A stretch of DNA of 64,000 nt from Marinococcus luteus_A (lineage in GTDB: Bacteria > Bacillota > Bacilli > Bacillales > Marinococcaceae). Shown here one piece after another: positions 1 to 8,583 of this stretch. The notes beneath the pieces were generated by a model. It was not told the origin of the DNA. It did no database searches and saw only the letters and a program-made list of their open reading frames with translations. Every line of letters starts with the position of its first letter. Positions within the stretch are counted from its first letter, which is position 1. The DNA lies in assembly GCF_034497705.1 (NCBI RefSeq), contig NZ_JAXRUV010000008.1:1-64000 (forward strand), read 5' to 3'. A program made the position numbers and the translations under genes.

Positions 1-22
1 TCTTTTTCCCTCAATGGCACAA

Positions 23-59
23 ACAAAGGCCTCCGAAAATGAATTTCGGAGGCCTTTGT
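23..59. terminator. Long perfect hairpin, probable bidirectional terminator
   Basis: A 16-bp perfect inverted repeat (23-38 with 44-59) around a 5-nt loop. It probably ends a gene lying left of the window. There is no long T-run on either side, so termination is inferred from the stem alone. Confidence 0.6.
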
Positions 60-69
60 CTACAATCTG

Positions 70-94
70 AAAGGCCGTGCGAGCGGCCTTTTTA
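70..94. terminator. Rho-independent terminator
   Basis: A 7-bp AAAGGCC/GGCCTTT stem is followed by a T-rich tail on the + strand. It abuts the stop codon of the minus-strand gene at 95 and may serve both directions. Confidence 0.65.
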
Positions 95-385
95 TTATGA
101 AAATTCTACTGCTGGCCCGGTTAAAATGCCGCTGAACAGATTGATCAGCAGAAGAACCGTTAAAATAAAAAAGATAAGAAAGCTTATACGGCTCTGGGCT
201 TTAAGATGAGCCGCCAGGCCAACGCCCCACAGAGCGCTAATAACAAGGCCGGCATAAACGTATAACGAAATACCGCCGCCCACTACGATGGCTGTAACAA
301 TCAGAAGAATATCAGTGGTGATAACGAGTAATGCAGAAATGGCTAAAAGCATGCTGCTGAACATTTTCATTCTGGCGTCTTCCAT
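95..385 (-). CDS. Small hydrophobic membrane protein, function unknown
   Basis: A 96-residue protein with about three hydrophobic segments (roughly residues 10-35, 40-60 and 66-90) and almost no soluble part, so an inner-membrane location is likely. The ATG start is supported by AAAGGAG about 8 nt upstream. I recognise no family. It is transcribed alone, divergent from the DUF2071 gene, with a hairpin at its 3' end. Confidence 0.7.
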   Translation of the reverse strand: MEDARMKMFSSMLLAISALLVITTDILLIVTAIVVGGGISLYVYAGLVISALWGVGLAAHLKAQSRISFLIFFILTVLLLINLFSGILTGPAVEFS

Positions 386-557
386 ATATATAAGCTCCTT
401 TACGAAGAATAAACTTCCTTCAATGTATCACAAACCCTGTTCGAGAGGAAAATAAGAAGCAGGGAAAAATAGTACAGCTGAAGCCATTTAAGTTTAAAGC
501 AGCGGCAAACCGTAGTATATTGGGTGGAATAAAATGAAGAGAAAGAGAGGGGCAGAG

Positions 558-1244
558 ATGAAAAAGCCACAGCTGATACGCATGAAATGGAGAGACGCCT
601 TGTTTGCACATTGGGAAAAAGACCCCGTGGAAGTGGCCCGCACTCTGCCGGATCGTATGGATGTAGATACGTTCCGGGGGAAGGCGTATGTAGGCGTGGT
701 TTCGTTTTCAATGTATGATATCCGCCCGTTTTTTCTACCAGGAGGAACTGGACTGGACTTCCCGGAATTGAACCTGCGTACGTATGTACGTGTAGGCGGG
801 GTGCCAGGTATTTATTTTTATAATTTAGATGCTGCGTCTCCGCTCGGTGTTTGGATAGCACGAAGGAATTTTGCTATACCGTACTACCAGGCACGCTTTT
901 CGATCCGCCGTCATCAAAGCTGGACGTACTGGAATCACCACCGGAGATCGGGAAACGTGCGATTTCGTGCTAGGTACCGGGCCACAGGAGAACAGCTGCC
1001 GTCTGCAGCTGGCTCGCTCGAAAATTGGCTTGCTGAAAGATATCGTTTTTATACGTCCAAAGAAGGACAGATATGGTACGGGGACGTAGTACACGAACCG
1101 TGGAAGCTGTATCAAGGGGAGTATGAAGAAGAGGAAAACGGGCTGCTCCCAGCCGGCGGATTCGGCCATTCAGACGGCCATCCTGCTCATGTTATGGTCA
1201 GCCCCGGCGTAAGTGTAGGAGCTGCAAGACTGCGAAAAAAATAA
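558..1244 (+). CDS. DUF2071/YqjF family protein
   Basis: Matches the YqjF (DUF2071) family: an N-terminal RDALFAHW motif, then a segment reading AYVGVVSFSM and a downstream PELNLRTYVR motif, the family hallmarks. The family is a small cytosolic beta-rich fold of unknown biochemical role. An in-frame ATG at 534 exists, but GAGAGGGG sits just before the ATG at 558, which gives 228 residues and the usual family start. It stands alone, convergent with the SDR gene, with a hairpin between. Confidence 0.85.
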   Translation: MKKPQLIRMKWRDALFAHWEKDPVEVARTLPDRMDVDTFRGKAYVGVVSFSMYDIRPFFLPGGTGLDFPELNLRTYVRVGGVPGIYFYNLDAASPLGVWIARRNFAIPYYQARFSIRRHQSWTYWNHHRRSGNVRFRARYRATGEQLPSAAGSLENWLAERYRFYTSKEGQIWYGDVVHEPWKLYQGEYEEEENGLLPAGGFGHSDGHPAHVMVSPGVSVGAARLRKK

Positions 1245-1275
1245 GCCTCTGCTTCCTAATACGGAGCAGAGGCTT
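1236..1275 (-). terminator. Rho-independent terminator of the SDR gene
   Basis: An 11-bp stem (1243-1253 with 1265-1275) is followed on the minus strand by a run of seven T. It separates two convergent genes. Confidence 0.75.
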
Positions 1276-1291
1276 AAATACGTTCATGATT

Positions 1292-2032
1292 TTACGGCTG
1301 ATCCACTGGGCGAACAACAATTTCATTGACGTCCACGTGAGCCGGCTGGGTAAGTGCATAGTATACTGCTTCTGCAATATCTTCTGAATTCAGCTGCTGC
1401 ACGTTCAGTACTGAATCGAACTGTTCCATTACTTCTTTATCAGTAATAGTTTCAGTCAGCTCTGTATTAACCACGCCTGGGGAGATGGCAGTCGTACGAA
1501 TGTTAGTTTGGGCTACCTCCTGCTCTAAGCCCATCATGATAGCCTTCACAGCAAACTTCGTACCACTGTATACGGAACTGCCAGGGAAGATTTGGTGGGC
1601 AGCTACAGAGGATGTGGAAATAATGTGGCCGTCGTTATTTTCAATCATGTGCGGAAGGATAGCATTGATGCCGTAAAGGACACCTTTAATGTTTACATCC
1701 ACCATTTGGTCCCATTCATCGACTTTTTGGTTTTTCAATAAAGAAAGCGGCATTAAGCCGGCGTTGTTAAAGAGGCCGTATACTTTGCCGAAGTGATTTA
1801 CTGCTTCGCGTCCGAGCTCTTCCATCTGTTCACGGGAAGTAACGTCGGTCTCTTTGACGATGATTTCGCCAGGCTGATCGGAAAGCTCTTCTTTAATTTC
1901 GTTTAAGCGTTCGAGGCGGCGGGCGGCAAGTGCTACGTTAGCGCCGTTTTCGACAAGCTTTTTAGCCGTTGCTCTGCCAATACCGCTGCTTGCTCCTGTA
2001 ATAATAAACGTTTTACCCTGAAGTTCTGTCAT
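1292..2032 (-). CDS. Short-chain dehydrogenase/reductase (classical SDR)
   Basis: A 246-residue classical SDR. The N-terminal TGASSGIG cofactor loop (residues 12-19), a central NNAG motif, catalytic Ser in STSSVA and YSGTK (YxxxK) are all present. The basic ARR after beta-2 suggests NADP(H) preference. It resembles YdfG/serine-3-dehydrogenase-type reductases, but the substrate cannot be read from sequence. Single gene with its own terminator; the start is the ATG preceded by AAAGGAGC. Confidence 0.9.
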   Translation of the reverse strand: MTELQGKTFIITGASSGIGRATAKKLVENGANVALAARRLERLNEIKEELSDQPGEIIVKETDVTSREQMEELGREAVNHFGKVYGLFNNAGLMPLSLLKNQKVDEWDQMVDVNIKGVLYGINAILPHMIENNDGHIISTSSVAAHQIFPGSSVYSGTKFAVKAIMMGLEQEVAQTNIRTTAISPGVVNTELTETITDKEVMEQFDSVLNVQQLNSEDIAEAVYYALTQPAHVDVNEIVVRPVDQP

Positions 2033-2242
2033 GACGTGTATCGCTCCTTTTTTCTATAAGCTGTTTCTGCCATAACGTTAGTTACTTTAAAATAATAAGT
2101 GGCATCGGAATATATGATACCCGTTGTGTATGGATTCAATCATCCAATTTTTTCTAAAAAGCAAAAATATATTGCGAAAGGTCCACGAAAGGAAAATCCC
2201 GGGGCTCTGCCGTACAATTTTTTGGTTCTCTGTTCGAGAATT

Positions 2243-2268
2243 AAAAAACTCCCGGCTCTCTGCCGGAA
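2243..2268 (-). terminator. Rho-independent terminator
   Basis: On the minus strand a CCGGC/GCCGG stem with a short loop is followed by a run of six T. It lies immediately past the stop of the 127-residue membrane protein gene. Confidence 0.65.
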
Positions 2269-2270
2269 GC

Positions 2271-2654
2271 TTACGACTTTACATGTGGGGGTCTTTTCTT
2301 TGGAGTGAAAATAATCTGGACCAGAAGACAGAGAGAAGCGGCCATGATGATTCCAATTTCTATGTAATACCAGAACAGTTCACCGCTGTTCAACTGGAAC
2401 ATAGTGACTACACCGATCATCAGCAGGCCAATGCCAATACGGTTCATCCATCTCCAACGCACAGCAAAAGCAGCAAACCATTGAATGAACGGAAGATTAA
2501 ATACAAGCCACAGGACAACCGATGCCCCAATGCCGATCAGCCAGTACCCCTGCCCGATAAATAATTCAGCAGAAAAACGGGCAATGCTGATAATAGGTAT
2601 ATTCATGGCGGCACCTAAAATAATTCCGAGTAAAAATGTTAGAAAACGCCGCAC
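2271..2654 (-). CDS. Four-helix membrane protein, function unknown
   Basis: A 127-residue protein with about four hydrophobic segments (around 2-25, 33-60, 70-90 and 93-115) and a short basic C-terminus. The start is GTG, with GAGGTGA six bases upstream. I recognise no family. It is divergent from csaA and carries its own terminator. Confidence 0.7.
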   Translation of the reverse strand: MRRFLTFLLGIILGAAMNIPIISIARFSAELFIGQGYWLIGIGASVVLWLVFNLPFIQWFAAFAVRWRWMNRIGIGLLMIGVVTMFQLNSGELFWYYIEIGIIMAASLCLLVQIIFTPKKRPPHVKS

Positions 2655-2769
2655 GTCAATTCACCTCGAATGAGTTTCCCGGCCAAAAATGTACCAGGAT
2701 ATTACAAATAATATAACCGCTTATGATACGATGATACATAATCAAAGTAGAGAAAGGAAGGGTATTTCG

Positions 2770-3099
2770 ATGGCTTCTATTGAAAATTTTCACGACCTGG
2801 ATATCAGAGTAGGAAAGATTGTACAAGTCGAAGAATTTCCAGAGGCGAAAACGCCGGCGTATAAAGCGTGGGTAGACTTTGGAGAAGAAGTGGGAGTAAA
2901 GCAGTCCAGTGCTCAAATTACAGATTTATATGAAATAAAAGACCTGGAAGGGAAAAAAGTGATTGGTATTGTAAATCTTCCTCCAATGAAAATTGCTTCA
3001 TTCACTTCAGAATGCTTAATTTTGGGCGTCTATACGGACGAAGGGGTGACTCTTCTGCAAACAGATCACGAAACAAATATCGGAGAAAAAATCGGCTGA
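2770..3099 (+). CDS. csaA: CsaA, tRNA-binding-domain chaperone-like protein
   Basis: A 109-residue single OB-fold tRNA-binding-domain protein, the normal CsaA length. DIRVGKIVQVEEFPEAKTPA and the C-terminal segment around LILGVY are typical of CsaA. In B. subtilis CsaA is reported to be an export-related chaperone; the domain is shared with Arc1p/MetRS C-termini. An in-frame start lies at 2689, but AGAAAGGAAGGG precedes the ATG at 2770, which matches the family N-terminus. Probably co-transcribed with the next gene, 12 nt downstream. Confidence 0.92.
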   Translation: MASIENFHDLDIRVGKIVQVEEFPEAKTPAYKAWVDFGEEVGVKQSSAQITDLYEIKDLEGKKVIGIVNLPPMKIASFTSECLILGVYTDEGVTLLQTDHETNIGEKIG

Positions 3100-3111
3100 G
3101 AGGGTGAAGGA

Positions 3112-3966
3112 ATGAAATACGTTATTACGGGAGCCACGGGGCACCTCGGGGAAAAAGTAACGGAAGAACTGCTCGAACTGGTGCCAAAAGAACAGGTGAC
3201 TCTGGGAGTGCGGAGTCCCGAAAAAGCAGCGGTGTTCAGAGAGCAGAATGTTAGCATAGAAAAGATGGATTACTATTCGTTTGAAGAACAGGCGGCAGCT
3301 TTTCACAATGCAGATGTTGTGCTTTACATCCCAAGCATTACGCACCCATCCGAACAGCGGATCAAAGAATTTCAGACTTCTGTCGAAGCGGCGGAACAGG
3401 CTGGAGTGAAGCAGTTTATGTTTATCGGATTCATGGCAGACCATTGGAACAATCCCTTCCATATGAGCCCGTTCTTTGGCTATGCTGTGCGGCGTATTGC
3501 CATGAGCCCAATGGCCGGAACGATTATTCGCAACGGGGTGTATGCCGACCCGCTGGTTTCTTACACGGAGGAACTGGTCCGGACTAAACGGCTGCCTTAT
3601 CCCGCGGGAAGAGGAGCTATTTCCTTTATTCCGAGAAGGGATCTGGCTAAGGCTATAGCTGCTGCAGCTGCAGCAGCCGGAAAGCACGAAGGCATTTACA
3701 CGCTGACCGGTACACAGGCGTATACGATGGATGAATTGTGTGAACTGCTTTCCAACACTACAGGAGAACGCATTCGTTATGAACCAATGAAGGTTCAGGA
3801 ATTTGCCCGGACATACGATGACGGATTCGGCTTTGGAAGGGTGAATGCTTCTCTGTATGAAGCGGCCTCCATGGGTTTGATGGGAGAGGTTACTTCGGAC
3901 GTAGAAAGAATTACCGGAAAACCGCCGGAAATGCTGAGGTCTTATCTCGAGCGTCACTTATCATAG
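3112..3966 (+). CDS. NmrA/QorB-type NAD(P)-binding oxidoreductase
   Basis: A 284-residue atypical SDR. The N-terminal ITGATGHLG Rossmann motif and the VRSPEKA cofactor-discrimination segment resemble quinone reductase 2 (QorB/YtfG) and NmrA-like proteins, which lack the YxxxK triad. It likely reduces quinone-type compounds or acts as a redox sensor; the substrate is unknown. It follows csaA by 12 nt. A 313-residue antisense frame over this gene is a shadow. Confidence 0.85.
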   Translation: MKYVITGATGHLGEKVTEELLELVPKEQVTLGVRSPEKAAVFREQNVSIEKMDYYSFEEQAAAFHNADVVLYIPSITHPSEQRIKEFQTSVEAAEQAGVKQFMFIGFMADHWNNPFHMSPFFGYAVRRIAMSPMAGTIIRNGVYADPLVSYTEELVRTKRLPYPAGRGAISFIPRRDLAKAIAAAAAAAGKHEGIYTLTGTQAYTMDELCELLSNTTGERIRYEPMKVQEFARTYDDGFGFGRVNASLYEAASMGLMGEVTSDVERITGKPPEMLRSYLERHLS

Positions 3967-3996
3967 AAAAACGGACACGCTGCCTGCGTGTCCGTT
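3966..3996 (-). terminator. Rho-independent terminator of the hydrolase gene
   Basis: An 11-bp stem (3970-3980 with 3986-3996) is followed on the minus strand by five T. It lies between two convergent genes. Confidence 0.75.
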
Positions 3997-4006
3997 GATC
4001 GTTTTA

Positions 4007-4816
4007 CTACTCTTTGAGAAAGCGGAAAAGTTCCTGGTTGAACTTTTCTTTTTCATCTACGAACAGACCGTGGCCGCTGTTTTCGAAAGGAACGACCTTC
4101 AAGTCTTTGATTCCTTTCTGAAGCTCACCGGAAAATTCGTATGGGCAGATCTGGTCGTTTTTCCCGTGAAAGCTTTCGGCAGGTACCGTGATGGAAGAAA
4201 GATCCTCAAAGGAATCTTCATCCCGCAGCGCTTCTGCTGAATGGATCGTCGAATAGCTGCCGGCTTCCATTCCCAGGCCGTGGAACCAAGTTTTAAATAC
4301 ATCAGAAACATCGTCGCTGCCAAAGAACATGCCTCCGAAATCCTCGAGCATTTTTGGGCGGTCGGTGTTCAGGTTATCAATGATGCCATCGACGTCTTTT
4401 TTCTCCATGCCGTACGGAAAGTTTTCCCGCTGCGTGAAGCTTGGAGCCGCCGGTGCAAGCAGAAGTAATTTAGAAACTCCCTGCTGCTTATGCCGGGCCA
4501 TGTAGCGAAGAGCAATCGGGCCTCCCATGGAAAAACCGGTCAAAACAAAGCTGTCGAGCCCCATGGCGTCAACGACTCCTTTAACGTCGTCTGCCATTTG
4601 ATTGTAATCATATCCGCTCCAAGGCTTGTCGGATTGACCATAGCCGCGGAGGTCGATGCCGATAAACCGGTATCCGTGCTTTGGCAGTTCATTGATCTGA
4701 TATTCGTACATTTTGTGATTGACCGGCCAGCCGTGGATAAAAACGACCGGCGTTCCTTCACCGATATCCTCTACATAGATGTGCACATCTTCTTCTACAG
4801 CTACATAATGTCCCAT
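4007..4816 (-). CDS. Alpha/beta hydrolase, haloperoxidase-like
   Basis: A 269-residue alpha/beta hydrolase. FIHGWPVN gives the oxyanion-hole HGWP, GFSMGG is the nucleophile elbow (Ser), and a C-terminal NSGHGLF carries the catalytic His. The pattern fits cofactor-free haloperoxidase/esterase proteins (cytosolic, no signal peptide). A GTG at 4837 also opens the frame, but it lies inside the AAGGAGG ribosome site, so the ATG at 4816 is preferred. Confidence 0.88.
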   Translation of the reverse strand: MGHYVAVEEDVHIYVEDIGEGTPVVFIHGWPVNHKMYEYQINELPKHGYRFIGIDLRGYGQSDKPWSGYDYNQMADDVKGVVDAMGLDSFVLTGFSMGGPIALRYMARHKQQGVSKLLLLAPAAPSFTQRENFPYGMEKKDVDGIIDNLNTDRPKMLEDFGGMFFGSDDVSDVFKTWFHGLGMEAGSYSTIHSAEALRDEDSFEDLSSITVPAESFHGKNDQICPYEFSGELQKGIKDLKVVPFENSGHGLFVDEKEKFNQELFRFLKE

Positions 4817-4913
4817 TCTAAGCAAATCCTCCTTCACTGGCTAAAAATATTATAATAATCAAGATAGCTTAAAATACCCTTTTTGGCTGCGTGATAAACT
4901 TTGTGCGCTTCAT

Positions 4914-4934
4914 TTGACAATGATAATCTTTTTC
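4914..4934 (+). promoter_or_regulatory. Fur-box-like operator overlapping a -35 element
   Basis: Bases 4916-4934 match 16 of 19 positions of the classical Fur consensus, and 4914-4919 is a perfect TTGACA -35. The matching -10 is weak (TTAACC near 4937). The site lies about 80 bp upstream of a putative siderophore esterase, which suits iron regulation. Confidence 0.5.
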
Positions 4935-5014
4935 AATTAACCTGTTGCTAATGAGACAAAAGCCACTGGTAAAAAAGAAATAATTGGAAGAATACAGCAG
5001 AAAGGAGGCAGGTC

Positions 5015-5755
5015 ATGAGAGGAACAATCGTTCACCATCAGATTATGGACCGCGATGTATATGTATACCTGCCTCTAGATTACCATCGTAACAAACAGAA
5101 GCGTTATCCTGTTATTTATGTTCAGGACGGGGCATATTTATTCCGGGAGTCGGGCAGTGTGTGGGAAGCTCTGATGGAGGCCGGGTATATGCAGCCGGTA
5201 GTAATGGTTGGTGTGGAACCGAAAAGCCGTATTCATGAATACACACCGTGGCCTTCAAAGGCACTATTTCTGCACCATCCGGATTTTAAGGGTCTAGGTA
5301 CAGAATACGCATACATTCTGACCAATGGTATCCGTCCGTATATTAACGAAAAATACCGGGTGAGAACAGAGGCTTCACATACCGGGTTGATTGGAGCTTC
5401 ACTTGGAGGGCTTGTTTCAATTTATATTGCTGATCTGTATCCCCACGTGTTCCATAAGGTCGGCCTGCTTTCTGCTTCGCTGTGGTATGAAGGGATGGGG
5501 TCTTTTATTAAAGATAGACTCTCTCTTACCCTGCGCCATTACGTATATCTGTATGTGGGAGAGTGGGAAGGGAGCGGGCAGCCGCTTATTGAACCCTACA
5601 TGGTGCCGAGAACGCAAATGATGTATGAACTCCTCCGAAAGCAGCTGGAAAATCAGGTGTCGCTCCATATAAAACCGAAGGCTATGCACGAAAGAAAGTA
5701 TTTCATTTCCCAGTTTCCTGCAGCCTGTACATGGTTGTTTCCGCCCCTGTATTAG
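5015..5755 (+). CDS. Esterase D/enterochelin-esterase-like hydrolase (YbbA-type)
   Basis: A 246-residue protein of the putative esterase family (PF00756). It has YPVIYVQDGAYLF near the N-terminus, the GASLGG nucleophile elbow near residue 128 and a C-terminal His in AMHER. Members include Fes, BesA and YbbA, which cleave ferric catecholate siderophores; YbbA of B. subtilis lies in the Fur-regulated feu operon. No signal peptide, so it acts in the cytosol. AAAGGAGG precedes the ATG. The Fur-like site upstream supports a role in iron release; other ester substrates remain possible. Confidence 0.8.
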   Translation: MRGTIVHHQIMDRDVYVYLPLDYHRNKQKRYPVIYVQDGAYLFRESGSVWEALMEAGYMQPVVMVGVEPKSRIHEYTPWPSKALFLHHPDFKGLGTEYAYILTNGIRPYINEKYRVRTEASHTGLIGASLGGLVSIYIADLYPHVFHKVGLLSASLWYEGMGSFIKDRLSLTLRHYVYLYVGEWEGSGQPLIEPYMVPRTQMMYELLRKQLENQVSLHIKPKAMHERKYFISQFPAACTWLFPPLY

Positions 5756-5795
5756 CAGTATAGTAAGAGAAAAGGCACACATGGAGGAGCTGGGA

Positions 5796-6005
5796 ATGGA
5801 AGCAGAGTTTTTTTTTCGGTCCATACTTATGCCGGCGGTTGTTATTTTCTGCCTGATTTTTTATTTAACGCTTTTCTGGGTGCATCAAAGGGGAAAGTTC
5901 AACCGGAGTGAAAATAAAAATGCACGCCAGGCAAAAATTGTTCGTAACGGGTTTGTACTGACAGGTTTTCTTGCTTTTATATGGTTTCTCTCGCTCTATA
6001 TTTAA
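5796..6005 (+). CDS. Small two-helix membrane protein, function unknown
   Basis: A 69-residue protein with two hydrophobic segments (about 5-28 and 48-68) separated by a basic, polar loop. An in-frame ATG at 5781 is less likely because GGAGGAG lies between it and the ATG at 5796. It follows the esterase by 40 nt, so it may share that transcript; a terminator follows at once. No family recognised. Confidence 0.65.
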   Translation: MEAEFFFRSILMPAVVIFCLIFYLTLFWVHQRGKFNRSENKNARQAKIVRNGFVLTGFLAFIWFLSLYI

Positions 6006-6034
6006 TCACCTGCGCTGCTGCGGGTGATTTTTAT
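6004..6034 (+). terminator. Rho-independent terminator
   Basis: AATCACC pairs with GGTGATT around a GC-rich loop, followed by TTTTAT. It overlaps the stop codon of the preceding small gene. Confidence 0.7.
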
Positions 6035-6083
6035 GTTATGGGGGCGGAAGAGAGGGAAGAACAGTGAGTGAAAGGGAGTGAAA

Positions 6084-6407
6084 ATGTTGGGGAAAAATAT
6101 TGATCTCGTATTTGGCGGCTATGAATTGCGTATTACAAAAGTATATCAGCTGATTTATCATATCAATGACCTGTTGCTTGCTCTCGTTTTTGTAGCAGGG
6201 AGCTTTTTATTTTTCTCAGAGACGACCACATTTTACGGCACCTGGCTGTTTGTGATCGGGAGCCTGCAGATGTTTATCCGTCCGGTCATAGCGTTGACTC
6301 ACCAGGTTCATGTAACCAGAGTGAGAAAACAGAGAAAAGAGTATGCCAGGCAGCAGGGGGCACGGGCTGGCCGTATACGGAAGGGAAGTCGTTCCTATAA
6401 GCTGTAG
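6084..6407 (+). CDS. YrhK-domain membrane protein
   Basis: A 107-residue protein with the YrhK-like domain (about residues 13-80): a VYQLIYHINDLLLALVF segment, then a second helix around GTWLFVIGSLQMFIRP. Two membrane helices and a strongly basic C-tail. YrhK domains have no established function. GTG at 6078 opens the frame, but AAGGGAGTG positions the ATG at 6084 better. It precedes the PBP gene by 68 nt. Confidence 0.8.
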   Translation: MLGKNIDLVFGGYELRITKVYQLIYHINDLLLALVFVAGSFLFFSETTTFYGTWLFVIGSLQMFIRPVIALTHQVHVTRVRKQRKEYARQQGARAGRIRKGSRSYKL

Positions 6408-6475
6408 CCGAATACGGCGCCTGAAGCTGACTTATGTTAAAATATGGCTGTAGAAATGGAGAACGGAGGGGAAAC

Positions 6476-8461
6476 ATGAAAAAAATGGCTGCAGCAGCGG
6501 GCGCCATAGTACTCCTTGGAGGGCTTAGTGCCTGTAATAACCGCGAGAGTGCGGATGACAAAATGCAGGAATTTACGGATGCCTGGAACAACCAAAATTT
6601 CGAAGAAATGTACGGGTATTTAAGTTCAGACGCGCGCGAACAAATCGATGAGGAAACATTTATAGAGAAGCATAAAACAATTTACGAGGAAACAAATGCT
6701 GAAAAACTGAATATTCAAACCGAAGAGGCCGGCGAAGATGCTGAAGGTGAAGAAGAAACGGTGCTCCCTTTCTCTGTGAGCATGACAACGAGCGCGGGCG
6801 ATGTCTCCTTTGAGCGTGAAGCCTCCTGGGTGCTTGAAGAGACAGAAGACGGAGAAGAATGGCAGCTGGACTGGTCTCCTTCGTACATATTTGAAGAACT
6901 GGGATGGGAAGAGACGGTAAATGCAGAACGGACGGAGCCGGAACGCGGGGAAATTTTGGCGGAAGGTGGAGATCCACTTGCAACGAATGTGGAAACGACC
7001 AGAGTAAGTCTGGTGCCTGGCAGTATGGGAGAAGAGCAGGATGATACAATTTCCACTATTGCAGAAGAACTGGATATGCCGGAAGAGGATATTACCGGGG
7101 CGCTCGACCAGGACTGGGTTTCAGACGAGAGTTCGGTGCCGGTAAAGACACTATCTCCTGATGATGAAGAAGCGGCGTCAGCAGTGGAGGATCTGCCAGG
7201 AGTTCAGCTTTCTGAAGTCGGAAACCAGCGGTATTATCCGGAGCAGGAGGCCGCTGCTCATTTAACAGGCTATACTGGAAATATTTCAGGAGAAGAGCTT
7301 GAAGAACGGGGCGGCACGTACACACAGTCATCCGAAATCGGCAAGACCGGGCTTGAATATGTGTATGAAGACCGTCTGCGCGGTGAGCCGGGCATGCTGA
7401 TCTCTACTTCGGAAGAAGACGTGATTGCAGAGGAAGAAGCGGTCGCCGGGGAAGATGTGGAGACGACCATCGATACGTCGCTGCAGGAGCGTGCCTACGA
7501 GCAGATAGAGGAGGATGTGGGAGCTACAGTAGCACTGGATCCGCAGAACGGCGATACGCGGGCACTGGTCAGTGCTCCTTCCTACAACCCAAATAACTAC
7601 ATTTACGGTTGGCCGGAGGATGAGCTGAATGATTTCAATGACAGTGAAAACCGTCCACGTGCTGCTAAATTCAACAGCACGTACGCTCCCGGTTCAACGG
7701 TGAAGCCTATTACAGCTTCGATTGGACTGAGTAATGAAGCTATTACCCCGGATGAAGAAATGACAATCGAAGGCCTTGAGTGGCAGCCTGACAGCTCCTG
7801 GGGCGGCTATTCAGTGACCCGGGTGGATGATGCATTGAGTGAGGTGAACCTGCGCGAGGCGTTAATTACGTCGGATAATATTTATTTTGCACGCACAGCG
7901 TTGAATACTGGAGAAGAAGATTTCACCACTGGTTTGGAAGGCTTCGGCTTTGATCAGGAGATTCCATACGATTTCCCAGTAGGACAGTCGACGATTGCTT
8001 CGGATGGTCTCGATTCTGAAGTGCTGCTTGCTGACACCGGCTACGGCCAGGGGCAGATGCAGATGTCTCCGGTTCACCTGGCTTCGGCATTTACAGCCTT
8101 TACGAATGAGGGAGACATGCTTGCCCCACAGCTGCTCGCTTCTTCTGACCGGGAAGTTTGGGAGGAAAATGTCGTACCTGAAAGCGGTATTTCGACGATT
8201 CAGGAAGGCCTTGAAGGCGTCGTGGAGGATGACCGCGGCTCTGCGTATGAACCTGTGAATGACAATATTTCGATTTCAGGCAAAACCGGCACGGCGGAGC
8301 TGAAGCAGGCCGGGGAAGAAGAAGGAACGGAAAACGGCTGGTTTGTGGCATACGATAATGAAGAGGAGGACTTATTGATTACTTCGATGATTCAAAACGT
8401 CGAAGACCGCGGCGGTAGTGAATATGTGGTAGAGCAGACCAAGCCGCTGTTTGAAGAATAA
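6476..8461 (+). CDS. pbpC: Penicillin-binding transpeptidase lipoprotein, PbpC/MecA-type
   Basis: A 661-residue class B PBP. It carries a lipobox LSAC (Cys20) instead of a membrane anchor, an NTF2-like MecA_N domain (about 25-140), a PBP dimerisation domain (about 150-320) and a transpeptidase domain. Catalytic motifs are complete: S407-T-V-K410, S466-D-N and K603-T-G-T. This is the B. subtilis PBP3/S. aureus PBP2a architecture, acting in peptidoglycan cross-linking outside the membrane. The extracytoplasmic part is very rich in Asp and Glu, as in halophiles. GGAGGGG precedes the ATG at 6476; the frame opens earlier at 6434 without a good site. Confidence 0.92.
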   Translation: MKKMAAAAGAIVLLGGLSACNNRESADDKMQEFTDAWNNQNFEEMYGYLSSDAREQIDEETFIEKHKTIYEETNAEKLNIQTEEAGEDAEGEEETVLPFSVSMTTSAGDVSFEREASWVLEETEDGEEWQLDWSPSYIFEELGWEETVNAERTEPERGEILAEGGDPLATNVETTRVSLVPGSMGEEQDDTISTIAEELDMPEEDITGALDQDWVSDESSVPVKTLSPDDEEAASAVEDLPGVQLSEVGNQRYYPEQEAAAHLTGYTGNISGEELEERGGTYTQSSEIGKTGLEYVYEDRLRGEPGMLISTSEEDVIAEEEAVAGEDVETTIDTSLQERAYEQIEEDVGATVALDPQNGDTRALVSAPSYNPNNYIYGWPEDELNDFNDSENRPRAAKFNSTYAPGSTVKPITASIGLSNEAITPDEEMTIEGLEWQPDSSWGGYSVTRVDDALSEVNLREALITSDNIYFARTALNTGEEDFTTGLEGFGFDQEIPYDFPVGQSTIASDGLDSEVLLADTGYGQGQMQMSPVHLASAFTAFTNEGDMLAPQLLASSDREVWEENVVPESGISTIQEGLEGVVEDDRGSAYEPVNDNISISGKTGTAELKQAGEEEGTENGWFVAYDNEEEDLLITSMIQNVEDRGGSEYVVEQTKPLFEE

Positions 8462-8583
8462 TCGGTTCACTGAATTGTCATGGATAGGCAAAGAAAAAAT
8501 TTAGTTGTTTTCTCATATATCAGACGAATTACGGGTATTGGATAAACAGAATATATTTGTACGTCAGACGAGGGGGTGAAAGA

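Noticed and set aside
3016..3957. 313-residue open frame antisense to the NmrA/QorB-like gene
   Set aside because: The + strand carries the Rossmann motif, ribosome site and operon spacing; the antisense product has no recognisable family and is a shadow of GC-rich codons.
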